From: Poa pratensis
Lineage: Eukaryota; Streptophyta; Magnoliopsida; Poales; Poaceae
DNA: 64,000 nucleotides
NCBI GenBank assembly: GCA_947311845.1
Contig: CAMZMU010000041.1
Coordinates: 133,025,505-133,089,504, forward strand
Reading direction: 5' to 3'
Part shown: one piece after another, positions 1 to 9,946 of the stretch
Layout of the letters: each line of letters starts with the position of its first letter
How positions within the stretch are numbered: position 1 is the first letter of the stretch
The notes under the pieces: generated by a model
What the model was told of the DNA's origin: nothing
Databases searched by the model: none
Seen by the model: only the letters and a program-made list of their open reading frames with translations
Translations under genes and position numbers: made by a program

Positions 1-540
1 ACAAGCAAAACAACAAACACATCAGATCCAGGCTGTCTCTGCTGAGGGCAGACGGGAGAAGAAGATGGAGAGAGGGATCTGCGCGCATGGTGTGTAGGGC
101 TCTGATGACCAGCAGGCTTAGCGTGCCATCGTAGCTGGCCTGCCAGATCCGAGGCGGCGGCGAAATTTCCACGGCCTCCCGGCTATTTGGCGCCGCTGCG
201 TTCGAGAAGGGGAACTCGGGACGGGCAGCGAGGTGAGAGGAGTGGTGGGCGTGGTGGGCGCACGGAGGTGGTGCGGCCGGAGATGAAGCAGAGAGAGGCG
301 CAGTGGGGCTAGGCTTTCGTGGCAAGAGAGAATGGGGATGGAGGCGATGCAGGACGGGGAGGCGTTAGGGTTTTGGCGGTTCCGCCTTAGTGCCGCTTAT
401 ATAGCGGTAGCGCGCGCTGCAGGCCGCCGGATCGGCATCGGACGGCTGGCGGTGCTCCATTACCCGTCCAACGGGCCTAAGACCCAGGAGGAGATCAAAG
501 GCTGCGTTAGATTCGGCCCAAATTTATATTTTTAATGAAA
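1..540 (-). promoter_or_regulatory. GC-rich promoter/leader-like segment, minus strand
   Basis: GC-rich stretch with a TATA-like box on the minus strand (CTATATAA, 397-404), followed on that strand by a C/T-rich leader-like sequence. It resembles the promoter and first exon of a gene running left out of the window, and could be the divergent partner of the CACTA-1 gene to the right. No coding region is convincing on either strand. A plus-strand open frame at 332-535 has no recognisable content. Confidence 0.35.
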
Positions 541-1274
541 ACTTCATTTTTTATTTTCAGAGTGCAAAAAATGGGGTTTTTTGTGAAGGACCTACCAAAT
601 ATTTGTTGCAAAATTGGATGACAACATTTAAAAAACATATTAGACCACATGATATGTACAAATAACCAAATGGTTGGGTGTATAAAGGTTTCCATCTACC
701 TCTCGTAAAAAGACAAATTTCTGTCGATTCAATTGGAAGCGGGTCAAATTTGAACTACAAGTGCTTCGTAGTTTGCTCATAATTTTTTTTAAAAATCATT
801 TTTAGATACAAAAGTACCTATTTCATCAGAGATATACCAAGATTCTTGCATGATTCGACACCTAGGTATGAACGGCCATGTCCATCGTTTTGACCATATT
901 TTGAAATCGGCATCAGAAATTCAAAAAAAAAATCAAAATTATGGAAATCCTTCGCGATGTGTCATTTTATGTGACCTAGTTTCAAGAAAAAAATATAAAC
1001 TTGGAATACATCAATTATTTTTTTAAAGTGTTCACAGAAATGACCTATCATGTATGAAGATTCACACCTTTCAGGGCAAATGACAGATGTTATGGCCACT
1101 TTCATGGCATAGTTTGTTTAAATGACTCCGGTGAGGGAGCAGAAATTTGTGTAGAGAAGGAAGTGGTAGTAACAAACTCAGGCGAGGTATATATTAATTA
1201 AGCCTCTGTTGATCGATGACATAGCTTAATTATTTGATCCTGCGGTTATTAACGAATCTTTTTTTTTCTTTTAG
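541..1274 (+). other. AT-rich non-coding stretch, intron-like
   Basis: AT-rich with homopolymer runs and no supported gene. It ends in a pyrimidine tract and AG at 1273-1274, which fits an intron acceptor for the exon that follows. Probably the intron or upstream interior of CACTA-1. Confidence 0.45.
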
Positions 1275-4200
1275 CCCTCTGGAACAAGCAAATCATCTGC
1301 ATCTAGAGTGTCGAAAGGGTCGAAAGGGTCGAAAGCCATGAAGCCTCGAGGCCCGTCGAAGCCGATGAAGGAGGGTCAAAGGGTAGTGATCGACATAGTT
1401 GATGCTACTGGCCAACCAATGCAACCCTTAGAGTGCCGCCGCAAATTTATAAACCAATGCGGAGTTTTAGTTAGGGACATGGTACCGATCACATGTCAAG
1501 AATGGCATCCGCGGAAGGACGGGAGCAAGACTTGGACTTATGTCGACGACCAAACAAAAGATTTGTTTTGGGAGAAGCTCTTGACAAAGGTCACCCTGCC
1601 TCCAGAAGTGACAGAAAACGAGAAGTGGATGGAGAAAGTCAAGGAGTGGACTCTTGGCAAGGCTGCCGAACAGTTCCGAACCCACAAGAAAACTATATGG
1701 AAAGATTATTGTGAAGAGAAGGAAAAAGATCCTGAATACACTCCAGTATTCACCGGAGCACAAGTGAAGCTAAACGACCAGTGGCCCTTATTTAAAGAGC
1801 AAAGAGAATCGGAGGCCGCTGTGGCCCGATCGGAAAGAAACAAGTTAAATGCTGCGAAGAAGGAATATCACCACACTTTGGGGGCAGGTGGCTACAAGGC
1901 TGCCGTGCCTAAGTGGGAAGCATTTGAAGCAAAACTGCTTGATGAGGGGAAGATTCCACAGACAGCGGGCTGGCCCGATAGGTCCAAATTTTGGTTGTTC
2001 GCGCATGGCGCTGGGTTGGACCCTGACACAGGGAAGATTGTTGCTCAGGGAAAATGGGAGGCAAAGATTAGGTTTATAACCACAGAACTTGAGAAAGCAA
2101 TAGAGCAAGTTCGAAATGGAACCTACAAGGTCGACAGAGAGAAAGACGAGCTGTCACTCGCACTCGGGAATCCTGAAAAAGTTGGACGAGTACGAGGTTA
2201 TGGATACGGAGTTACTTGGGCACAAGGTTTTCCGGCAGACGCTCACACTTATAGAAGCCGTCAGAGAAAGAAAAAGGAGGAGAGCGACCGGTTATCGGCA
2301 TTGGAACGCAAGGTGCATCAGCTGGAGCAAAGTCAGCAAAGGGAATCTCGTGTGCAGCTAGAAAGTCCAGAAGTCGAAGCCGCCCCATCTAATCAGCAAA
2401 AAAGCAGCGTGGGTTCCACGCAGATGGAACATTCTGAACTTGAAGCGCCGCCGACTCGATACCCCGTGGATGATATCACGGAGAAGACAGAATGCGAGCT
2501 ACATATGGCAATGGGCAACTTGTCCTTCAAGGTGGCGGTCGGCTATGCTTTACTGAATGAACCTGGACCAAGGTACCATCTCGGCGGGATTCCAGCTGGC
2601 TATGCTATTGTCGGGGTGGATGACATTGTGCCGTTATATGCTAATCTAAATCTTGACATTCCTGGAGGTGACGGCGAGAGGACACTAGGAGATGCCAAGA
2701 AGTCCATCATTCTGTGGCCAAAGAAATACATCTTGTTTCCAAATTTGCCGCCGCCAAGGCCACCGACTCCTCCAAGTAGCAACCCCCCACCTCAAGATCC
2801 ACCCTCCCCACGTCATGATCCATCCCCCCCACCTCAAGATCCTCCCTCCCCACGTCATGATCCATCCCCTGCACCACCACCTCAAGATCCATCCCCCCCA
2901 CCTCAAGATGCATCCTCGCCACCTCGTGACGACTGTCGGGAGCCCAGCCCGAGTCCATCCCCACCACCTCAAGAGAGAGTGCGCTCTGTTTCGCGGAAAC
3001 TAAAGATCCCGTCGAAATATACAGAGAGGTGCGCTTTAAACTTCCCGCCAGAAACTCGAGAGGAACGTGAGTTGCGAAAGCCTCTTCCAAAGAGATCCTA
3101 CGACTTGACTCCAGAGGAACTCGAGGAGTCGGTGCGAGCTGATGTGAAAAAACAATTGGCACCGAAACGGCACATGCGAAAGGAGGTAATAGCACCGGGA
3201 AAAGTGGCACAATTTCTGAAAAATCTATCGACTGGGCCGGCACGGCCGCCTATTCTGCGAGACGACTATGATCGTACCATTGAAAAGTTAATTAGAGAAC
3301 GGAATTTGCAGGAGAATGAGGCATGTCGCCAAAAGAGGGAGCAGCAGCAGATGGCAGCTAAAAAGGCCCAGCAGGAGAAGGAGGCTGCATTTCGCCAAAA
3401 GAGGGAAGCTAATAAGAAATCCGGGAAACAAGTGGCCCAGCTCGGAGAACAGGCAAACCAGTCGGTCCCCGCGTTCAAAGTGGTGTCCGATAAGGAAATA
3501 CAGCAAGACACAATTCGCATAGAAAACCCCAAAGAGTATATGTATGCATGGACATATGCCTACGGGAAGCCCTTGGTCAGACCTGAGATGGTCAAATCTC
3601 TGCCGACACAATTGCGACGTTTGCATGAGTGGTACGAGGGAGCCGTAAAGGCACCATGAGTATTTCCACGTTTCATATAAGAAAGACCATTATTTAGAGG
3701 ATAACGCGATGTATGTGCCGTTTGACGAAATATTTCAGTTATTCAATCAAGACTCCCTCGACAAAGCCATCATCAGCTGCTATTGTTTGTAAGTGATTTA
3801 TTTTATGCAATTTAATTAAGTCTCTATCTCAGCTCGTTCGTTGCCAATTATCTAACTTTATTCTTTTGTACGCTATTATATATGCAGAATGAAGATCGTC
3901 GAATGCAGAGACAACGGAATCTATAGTTTAGGGTTCATGGACCCATATTGGATTCATGAAGTAACCGTAAGGAACCATCCCGAGGACACCGAGCATTACA
4001 TGCTCCAATATCTAGTGAAACACCATACATGTGAAGATATACTTCTTCCTTACAACTTCAGGTGAGTGTTACCGTACCTTCTACACATTCTACTTTGCTT
4101 ACTCGATGTTTAGTGTAACTCATGGACATATAAATGTGTGAAGCAACCATTGGATTCTGGTAGACATTAGACCTGAACAAGCATGCGTTCAAGTCCTGGA

Positions 4201-4855
4201 CTCGTTAAGGAAAGATATGGACGATTATATCAACTTGCAAGCAATGTTTCAGAGGTAACTTCAGTCATTATCGCTCTATATATCGATCTCTTTCGTTCGT
4301 TCAAGTCCTTTGATTTTTTCTTTTGCCGGCCAGGGTTTGGGAAAAGTTCATTACCGAGGTTCGTGGGACTTGGAAACCGCACCTGTTTTGGTATGAAACC
4401 AAGGTAAGTAGTAGTACTATATATATATGTCCGCGCAACTTTTAAATTCTAGTTTCAGCACCATTATCATGCTTGATTGTTATTTTGATTAAATTCTATT
4501 CTTTGTAAAGTGGTGTCTGAGGCAGGCACAAGGGAATAATTTATGTGGATATTATGTTTGCGAGTACATACGATCTTTTGTTCATCAGCGGGATAGAAAG
4601 CTCAGAACAACAGAGGTCTGTATACACTCTCGGCAATTACTTCATTACCATATTTGTGTTCATTTCCATTTTCACATTTTCTGATGATTTCACATTTTCT
4701 TATTGATCTAGATGGAACGAGAGAAGGACAAGCTCATACCAACGAAGCGCCTTATAGCAATTCAAGAGGAATTGGCAGGATTTTTGAACAAGGAGGTCCT
4801 GAAGAAATCCGGAGAATTTTTTCACCCTAGAAATTATTTTCTGCCTCCAATGTAA
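1275..4855 (+). pseudogene. CACTA-1 gene: DUF8039-like / proline-rich / C48 (Ulp1-like) protease
   Basis: Six-exon transposon gene. Exons: 1275-3788, 3888-4061, 4144-4254, 4334-4403, 4511-4615 and 4712-4855, all with GT/AG borders that keep phase. Exon 1 is in frame from 1275, and 1308 is only a GTG, so the true start lies in an upstream exon not identified. The first ~350 residues are charged and coiled-coil-like. A DUF8039-like domain follows (about 2460-2750), then a proline-rich tract with repeated PPPQDPPSPRHDPS-like units, then a second charged region. The C-terminal part is a cysteine protease of the Ulp1/SENP fold: His in HWILVD, Asp in VLDSL, Gln and Cys in RQAQGNNLCGYYVCEY. The frame breaks at 3650-3660: a TGA at 3657-3659 falls where the homologous reading continues one base out of frame (EYFHVS...). 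This may be a real frameshift or an assembly error. Such proteases are common CACTA cargo; the substrate is unknown. Confidence 0.8.
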
Positions 4856-5310
4856 TTGACGTGATCTCGACGTGAGAAACGTGATGTCGGTGTGTGACTT
4901 AATTATATATGTATCAAAACGTATGTGTGTGACTTATATGTATGCATCACGCGTGACATCGATCGATGTGTCAACTTTATATATGTGTGTGACTTTGTAT
5001 GCGCAACGTGATCTTAATTAATAGGAAATAATTAAATGGAAAACAAAAAATCGAAAACCCTAAAAAATAAGCAAATAAAATACAAAAGATGCAAACCCTT
5101 TGGTCCCGGTTCGTGTCACGAACCGGGACCAAAGCTCCCCCGCCCCTGCGCGCCCAGCCGCGCCCACGTGGAGGCCCATCTATCCCGGGTCGTGGACACC
5201 CGGGATAAAAGCCACCCCCCCCCCTCTAGTCCCGACCATTTAATCCCGGTTGTAAAGCCGGGATTAAAGGCCCTCTGGACCCGGGATAGATGGGCTTGTT
5301 TCTACTAGTG
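4856..5310 (+). repeat. CACTA-1 terminal region with serial hairpins
   Basis: After an AT-rich 3' flank there are three tight palindromes. 5098-5134 has perfect 18-nt arms (CTTTGGTCCCGGTTCGTG) around one base. 5181-5207 has arms TATCCCGGGT/ACCCGGGATA. 5239-5268 is built on TTTAATCCCGG/CCGGGATTAAA. A longer pairing joins 5173-5192 to 5278-5297. They resemble the subterminal transposase-binding arrays of CACTA elements. No gene. Confidence 0.75.
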
Positions 5311-5734
5311 TCTGATGACATAATAACAAAGTACTAATGTTATGAGAAGAGAGAGGCATAGAAAGACAAATATATAGAGAGAGAAGATGGGACCACTCTA
5401 GATAATATGGTGCATATTTTTTAAACACAAGCACAAACCCAGTCGCTCGTAATATTTTTTAAACACAAGCACAAACCCAGTCGCTCGTATGCATGGAGTC
5501 ACCATAAGCGCATCAGAGCATGTTCACGGGCACTCCCAATCGGCTATTGCACGCGTTGGCACGAAATCGTCACTCACCGACACTCCCAATATTTCAAAAG
5601 TTGCCGGACGGGACCAATACTGCATCTCCTCCTCACGCCGGCGACCTCGCGCAGCTCCGTACACCCACAGTCTCGCTACCATTTTTACTCGAGCGAAGCC
5701 GTAGCTTGAGTAGGTGGAGGCGGAGGGAGGAGAG
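5311..5734. other. Host flank left of CACTA-2, possible FLK upstream/5' region
   Basis: Unique-looking sequence between two CACTA elements. It holds a perfect 38-bp tandem duplication (5414-5489) and then a C-rich, leader-like stretch (5630-5734). The GAG at 5732-5734 is repeated at 25996-25998, so this piece was once joined to 25996-26102. It may be promoter or 5' UTR of the FLK-like gene downstream, but no start codon or KH1 exon was found. Confidence 0.4.
5414..5489 (+). repeat. Perfect 38-bp tandem duplication
   Basis: Two adjacent identical copies, 5414-5451 and 5452-5489, each starting ATATTTTTTAAACACAAGC and ending CAGTCGCTCGTA. No mutations separate the copies, so the duplication is recent or maintained, or it is an assembly artefact. 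Confidence 0.9.
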
Positions 5735-6350
5735 CACTACCGGAATCGCCGTCTTTGCCGTGTGGCCAAAATACACGGCAAAGGACCTTCGGAACACGGC
5801 AAAAGACTTTGCCGTGTCGAACTGCACGTCAAACCGCACACGGCCTATTAAGCGACGGCAAAGGCGCTTTGCCGTGAACTTTTCCCAAACGAGCACGGCA
5901 AACACTTTGCCGTGTGCTTTCCTAGTGCAACACGGCTAATGCTGTCAGAAGAGCTGGCAGAGCTCGTCAACATTCTTTAAATCTTTGCCGTGATCCTTAC
6001 ATGCTAATCACGGCACAGTTTGAATCTTTGCCGTGTGCTTGCCTCGCCACAGCACGGCACAGAGCGGATCTTTGCCGTGCGCTCGCCTCTTCACCGCCCG
6101 GCACAGAGGCCAGCTTTGCCGTGTGCTCGCCTCGCTATAGCACGGCACATAGCGGACCTTTGACGTGTGCTCGCCTCGCCACCGCACGTCACAGAGAGAA
6201 TCTTTGCCATGTGCTGCCTCGCCACCGCACGGCACAGAGACCATATGGTCATCTGGCAAGTTGCCGGGCGCATAGGTGCGCGACGCGTGTCCTCTTTGCC
6301 ATGCGCCCCATCACGGCAAAGATCTTTGCCGTGTGTGTTTACACGGCAAA
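5735..6350. repeat. CACTA-2 left subterminal repeat array
   Basis: More than ten direct and inverted copies of a CTTTGCCGTG core, often as TTTGCCGTGTGCTCGCCTCG...CACGGCA units. These are presumed transposase-binding sites. Matching arrays occur at 21060-21170 and 25525-25985. Confidence 0.88.
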
Positions 6351-7239
6351 TTGACAATATGGTCCTGTTTTGTTTCTGTTTTTGGTTCCATTCCTGCAAT
6401 TTAAACACATATATATACCCAATATATCCCAGAATACCCCACGACATCAAATTCAAACCATATAGGGGCCAGATCACACATAATTCACAATTTGAGCACA
6501 AACATCACAATTTGAGCACAAACATCATAATTATTACATCCAGGTATCATTATTTACAACAGTACTGATACGGAAGGTCAGTACAATAAATGGTGGCATC
6601 AAATCATCGTGAAACGCATCCATGCCATCGATATCATCCTGCAACGCATCCATGTACAAGTTTAGATGTTTAAATCAATGAATGTGCATATTTTTTATTC
6701 TTAGACAAAGTTGCATAGAAGACATGAAGTAAACCATGTACAAGTTGATATATGGTGCATATTTTGGTCACACTCTTAAATCCAAATTCAAGAATATGCA
6801 CAAGTTTATATGTAGTAAACCAAAAGACATGATCTAAGTTAGATGTAGTAAACAATAAGACACAAGTTGATCTATGTGGTAAACCAAAAGACACAAGTGA
6901 CCATTGGAGATTCATTTATTGGCTATGTCGATCTAAGTGAGACATGAAGTAAGTTTTCGAACGAGAGTGGTAGCAAGTTGAAATGGTAACTAACCTCTAC
7001 TGGCCTTCCGGCGGCGGAGTAGGTCCTCAACATCATTGAGGAGGATCGTCCTACATGTCTGCAAAAAAATGATGAGTTCGACAACTAGGTGGAAATGGCA
7101 TAGTCATGGCATTAAAAGAAAGCTAACGAAAATTTGACAAGTTCAACTAATGGATAAAATTTGACAAGTTCAACTAATGGGTAAAATTTGACGAGTTCAA
7201 CTAACTAAATTTTGACAAGTTCAACTAAAGTGGCAATGG
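6351..7239 (-). other. CACTA-2 3' untranslated/AT-rich interior
   Basis: No gene. Contains short tandem repeats: ACAATTTGAGCACAAACATC twice at about 6487-6526, and about four copies of a TTTGACAAGTTCAACTAA unit at 7130-7230. It lies downstream of the minus-strand transposase-type gene and probably holds its 3' UTR. Confidence 0.5.
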
Positions 7240-8904
7240 AATGGCTAACTAAAGTGGCAATGGCATTTTGACAAGTCATGCGAGCATACCCACGGGAGCC
7301 TCCAGACAACTCTAGGGTTGGAGACATGGGGCTGCCTCTCCGGATTGTCCTGGCCACCAAGCGGCGGCGCCATCGAGTGAGATCCACCCGCCGATCCTGG
7401 ATTCGCCTACAACATGAAAAAAGGCTCGCATTACACAAGTAATTTAGTTACAAAAATAAGATGGATAGAATGACAAGTTTGAGAACATACCCATGGGAAC
7501 ATCAGTGGAGGCGGTGGAGGGAACATTCCCATGGCAACAGCCCCGTCCCCGGGAGCAATGCGATGCACCGTGCCAAACATCCACTCCATCATCTGCCTGT
7601 GGTGCTGCTGCTGCCTGCAAAACTCCTGATGCTGCTCCTGTTGCTGCCGCATATGCTCCTGCTGCTGCCGGATCTGCTCCTGCTGCTGCTGCAGCTGCTG
7701 CTCATAGAGCACCTGCTTCTGCCGGAGCTCGTCGATAGCTAGACTCGAAACTCGTGGGCGGGTCTCCACAGCAGGCGCACCAGGCGCCCTTCCACGGCGG
7801 ACCTAGCGTAGAGACGGGACAGTGCGAGGGTCGATGGAGCCGTCACCTATCCACAAGTGGCCATTCGCCGCGCCTTGCCCCGCAAGCACGACAGCCTCGA
7901 CGTCAAGTGGACTGGTGAGAGGGTCAGCTTCATCACCGTTGCGCTCCTTGAACTTCTCCGTGTACCCCTTGCTCCGGAGCTCGGCGCTCTCGTTGATCCA
8001 CATCGACCCTGTCTCAGGATCCGGCGCATCCCTGCTACGCATCTTTGCCCAAACGGCGAAGGGCGAGGGGTCTACGCCGGTCTTCAATTTCTACAAAGAG
8101 AGCATAAACATAGGTGAAAAGGAGACGATATTGCAAAAGAGAGCACGAACATAGGTGGATTAAAGAATGCATTTGCTCACCTCATTTTGTATTCATTGGG
8201 AGAGGCTGAGCTTGCCTTGGTGGTGTGTTCCACCCTTGTTCTCCGCCCGCTTTGCCTTTCCCTCTGCGTGTATCTTGAGATACTCCTGGCTACACCACCA
8301 CGCTACCATCGCGAGGTGGCACTCGTTGTTGTTACCGACGTACGGAGGAGGCACTTACGTGCACAGAACACACATATTAATGATATTACACGGCGGTCAA
8401 CAAAATCGATAATATAGAAATGACGCTACCTGCAGGTACTGCCATGGCTGCATCAAGATGTCCCGAGCACGCTTCTTTTCTAGCCCAATTTTCCTTTCGG
8501 CGTGCCAATTGCGGACAGAGTTCACGCGAGCCTCGTAGTGCATGTCCGTCACCATCTTAGAGGCCATCGTCAAAAGGATGGCCTCGCACTTGTCCTCGTC
8601 CTCCTTCTGACAGGTGAAGAAGTTCTACAAGCATGCACACATAGGTAAAATAGGGTCAAAGCCATTAGTGCAATCTCGGATTTATAGAATGATGAGAAGT
8701 CAAACAAACTTACCCAGAAATAGCCTAGTGTCCTAAGCGCCATGTTGCGGTACTCGCCATCGGGATCCGGCGCGAAACAGTAGTGCCTGAAAGTCCAAGC
8801 TACACTCTTGCCACCCTCTGGGAGGGTGACAATCCCTGGGAAGAACTTCCTGAGACAACATCCAAGGATGCTCGCGTAAGTACGCTGTCCCTTCACTTTA
8901 GGAG

Positions 8905-9186
8905 TGTAACACCCCGGCCACCCTCGGGCCGGGCCTGTCACCCCTGGCAGCTCTCTAGGATCTCTAGACTGGCCCCACAGATCAACACCGGTCTTTTCTG
9001 CGCACTTTGTCCTCACTCGTGCGCACCCGGGAACCAGTTCCCGGTCGGTCACCCATCCTTGGAGTGCTCCGGGCCAAGCACGCTTAACCTCGGAGTTCCT
9101 TTCAGGTGAGCTTCCGGAAAAGAAGTTGCAACTTGTTGACATGAGTATCCTATCAATCCTATTGAGCCCTGAGCCAGGATCTCACA
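8905..9186 (-). repeat. TRIM 3' LTR
   Basis: 282 bp, the left copy. The adjacent purine tract lies on the inner side, showing this is the 3' LTR of a minus-strand element. Confidence 0.93.
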
Positions 9187-9337
9187 TCCTTCCCCCCTTA
9201 GAAGACCGACGCCCTCGTCGGTCAGCCCCCAGTCCAGGAACTTCCCCTCTTGGTACACGTCTGTGCGCCCAGTGCCGGCACATGCTCCACATGTCCGCGC
9301 CCCTGACCCGCACACGCCCGTGTTGCCGCGAGGGTCG

Positions 9338-9349
9338 GCTCTGATACCA
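9338..9349 (-). other. TRIM primer-binding site
   Basis: Reads TGGTATCAGAGC on the minus strand, three bases inside the 5' LTR. This is the initiator tRNA-Met complement used by many plant retroelements. Confidence 0.93.
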
Positions 9350-9352
9350 ACT

Positions 9353-9634
9353 TGTAACACCCCGGCCACCCCCGGGCCGGGCCTGTCACCCCTGGCAGCT
9401 CTCTAGGATCTCTAGACTGGCCCCACAGATCAACACCGGTCTTTTCTGCGCACTTTGTCCTCACTCGTGCGCACCCGGGAACCAGTTCCCGGTCGGTCAC
9501 CCATCCTTGGAGTGCTCCGGGCCAAGCACGCTTAACCTCGGAGTTCCTTTCAGATGAGCTTCCGGAAAAGAAGTTGCAACTTGTTGACATGAGTATCCTA
9601 TCAATCCTATTGAGCCCTGCGCCAGGATCTCACA
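9353..9634 (-). repeat. TRIM 5' LTR
   Basis: 282 bp, the right copy, adjoining the primer-binding site. Confidence 0.93.
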
Positions 9635-9946
9635 AGGAGGCTGGTACTCAAATGTCCTACACAATGAGAAAACCAAAATTAGTATAGTTAGCGGGTCAAA
9701 ACACAATGAGAAGCTAAAATTGAACAAAAACTATAATAAGTACCTTTTTCCAACAGGCAGGAGAAGAGTGTTCTTGTAGGCGTAATATCGGGGATCGGGG
9801 AGTCCCGCCGACCCCCGCTGATACGGCGGCTTGGTCCGTGGCTCAGGGATATCCTCCTCAGTCTCAACCCACTCCGCCGGCGGGTCCCACTTCAGCGTTG
9901 GGTCAAGCACAAACCCGTCCACCCCAGGTCCCTCCTCGCGCCCCTC

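Larger units (their letters stand above)
1..5310 (+). mobile_element. CACTA-1, right-hand part of a CACTA (En/Spm) transposon
   Basis: The right terminus reads TTTCTACTAGTG and ends at 5310, the reverse complement of a CACTAGTAGAAA inverted repeat. The last 210 bp hold short hairpins built on TCCCGG motifs, the usual subterminal structure of grass CACTA elements. The interior gene at 1275-4855 is of a type carried by these elements. The left terminus is outside the window or not recognisable, so the 3-bp target duplication (TCT would be the right copy) cannot be confirmed. The extent to the left is inferred. Confidence 0.7.
8905..9634 (-). mobile_element. TRIM: 730-bp miniature LTR retrotransposon
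   Basis: Two 282-bp LTRs (8905-9186 and 9353-9634) that each start TGTAACACCC and end ATCTCACA. They differ by only about three substitutions. The 166-bp interior is non-coding. On the minus strand the right LTR is followed by the primer-binding site TGGTATCAGAGC (9338-9349, initiator tRNA-Met type), and the left LTR is preceded by a purine tract AAGGGGGGAAGGA. The target duplication AGGAG is exact (8900-8904, 9635-9639). The insertion splits an exon of the CACTA-2 gene. At a commonly used grass LTR rate, three differences suggest under about 0.5 My. Long open frames across it are shadows of the GC-rich LTR. Confidence 0.95.
7240..9946 (-). pseudogene. Transposase_24 (Ptta/En/Spm-like) protein, broken
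   Basis: Minus-strand exons of the plant Ptta/En/Spm accessory protein. In order they include KPPYQRGSAG (near 9800), VAWTFRHYCFAPDPDGEY (near 8790), NFFTCQKEDEDKCEAIL (near 8600), HLAMVAWWCSQEYLKIHAEG (near 8290), VWAKMRSRDAPDPETG (near 8040), and a glutamine-rich C-terminal segment (7560-7740) from CTG/CAG repeats ending in MFPPPPPLMFPW. Breaks: an in-frame TAG at 7803-7805 between the last two segments, and TRIM insertion 8905-9634 inside an exon. With the TRIM and one AGGAG removed, the exon reads on (TFEYQPPKVKGQRTYASILG). The N-terminal side is fused in frame to the TNP2 remnant at about 9946. The protein probably binds DNA or assists transposition; its role is inferred from the family. 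Confidence 0.8.

Noticed and set aside
2685..3243. Long reverse-strand open frames opposite the proline-rich part
   Set aside because: Gly/Trp/Met-rich complements of the repeated CCACCTCAAGAT units; shadows of the real gene.
1308..3659. Treating position 1308 as the gene start
   Set aside because: It is a GTG, and the frame extends upstream to an AG acceptor at 1274, so the start lies in an earlier exon.
7460..7745. Plus-strand Leu/Pro/Ala-rich ORFs over the CTG repeat
   Set aside because: Complement of the glutamine-rich minus-strand exon.
8570..9590. Long ORFs across the TRIM LTRs
   Set aside because: The same frames repeat in both LTR copies and have no protein family pattern.
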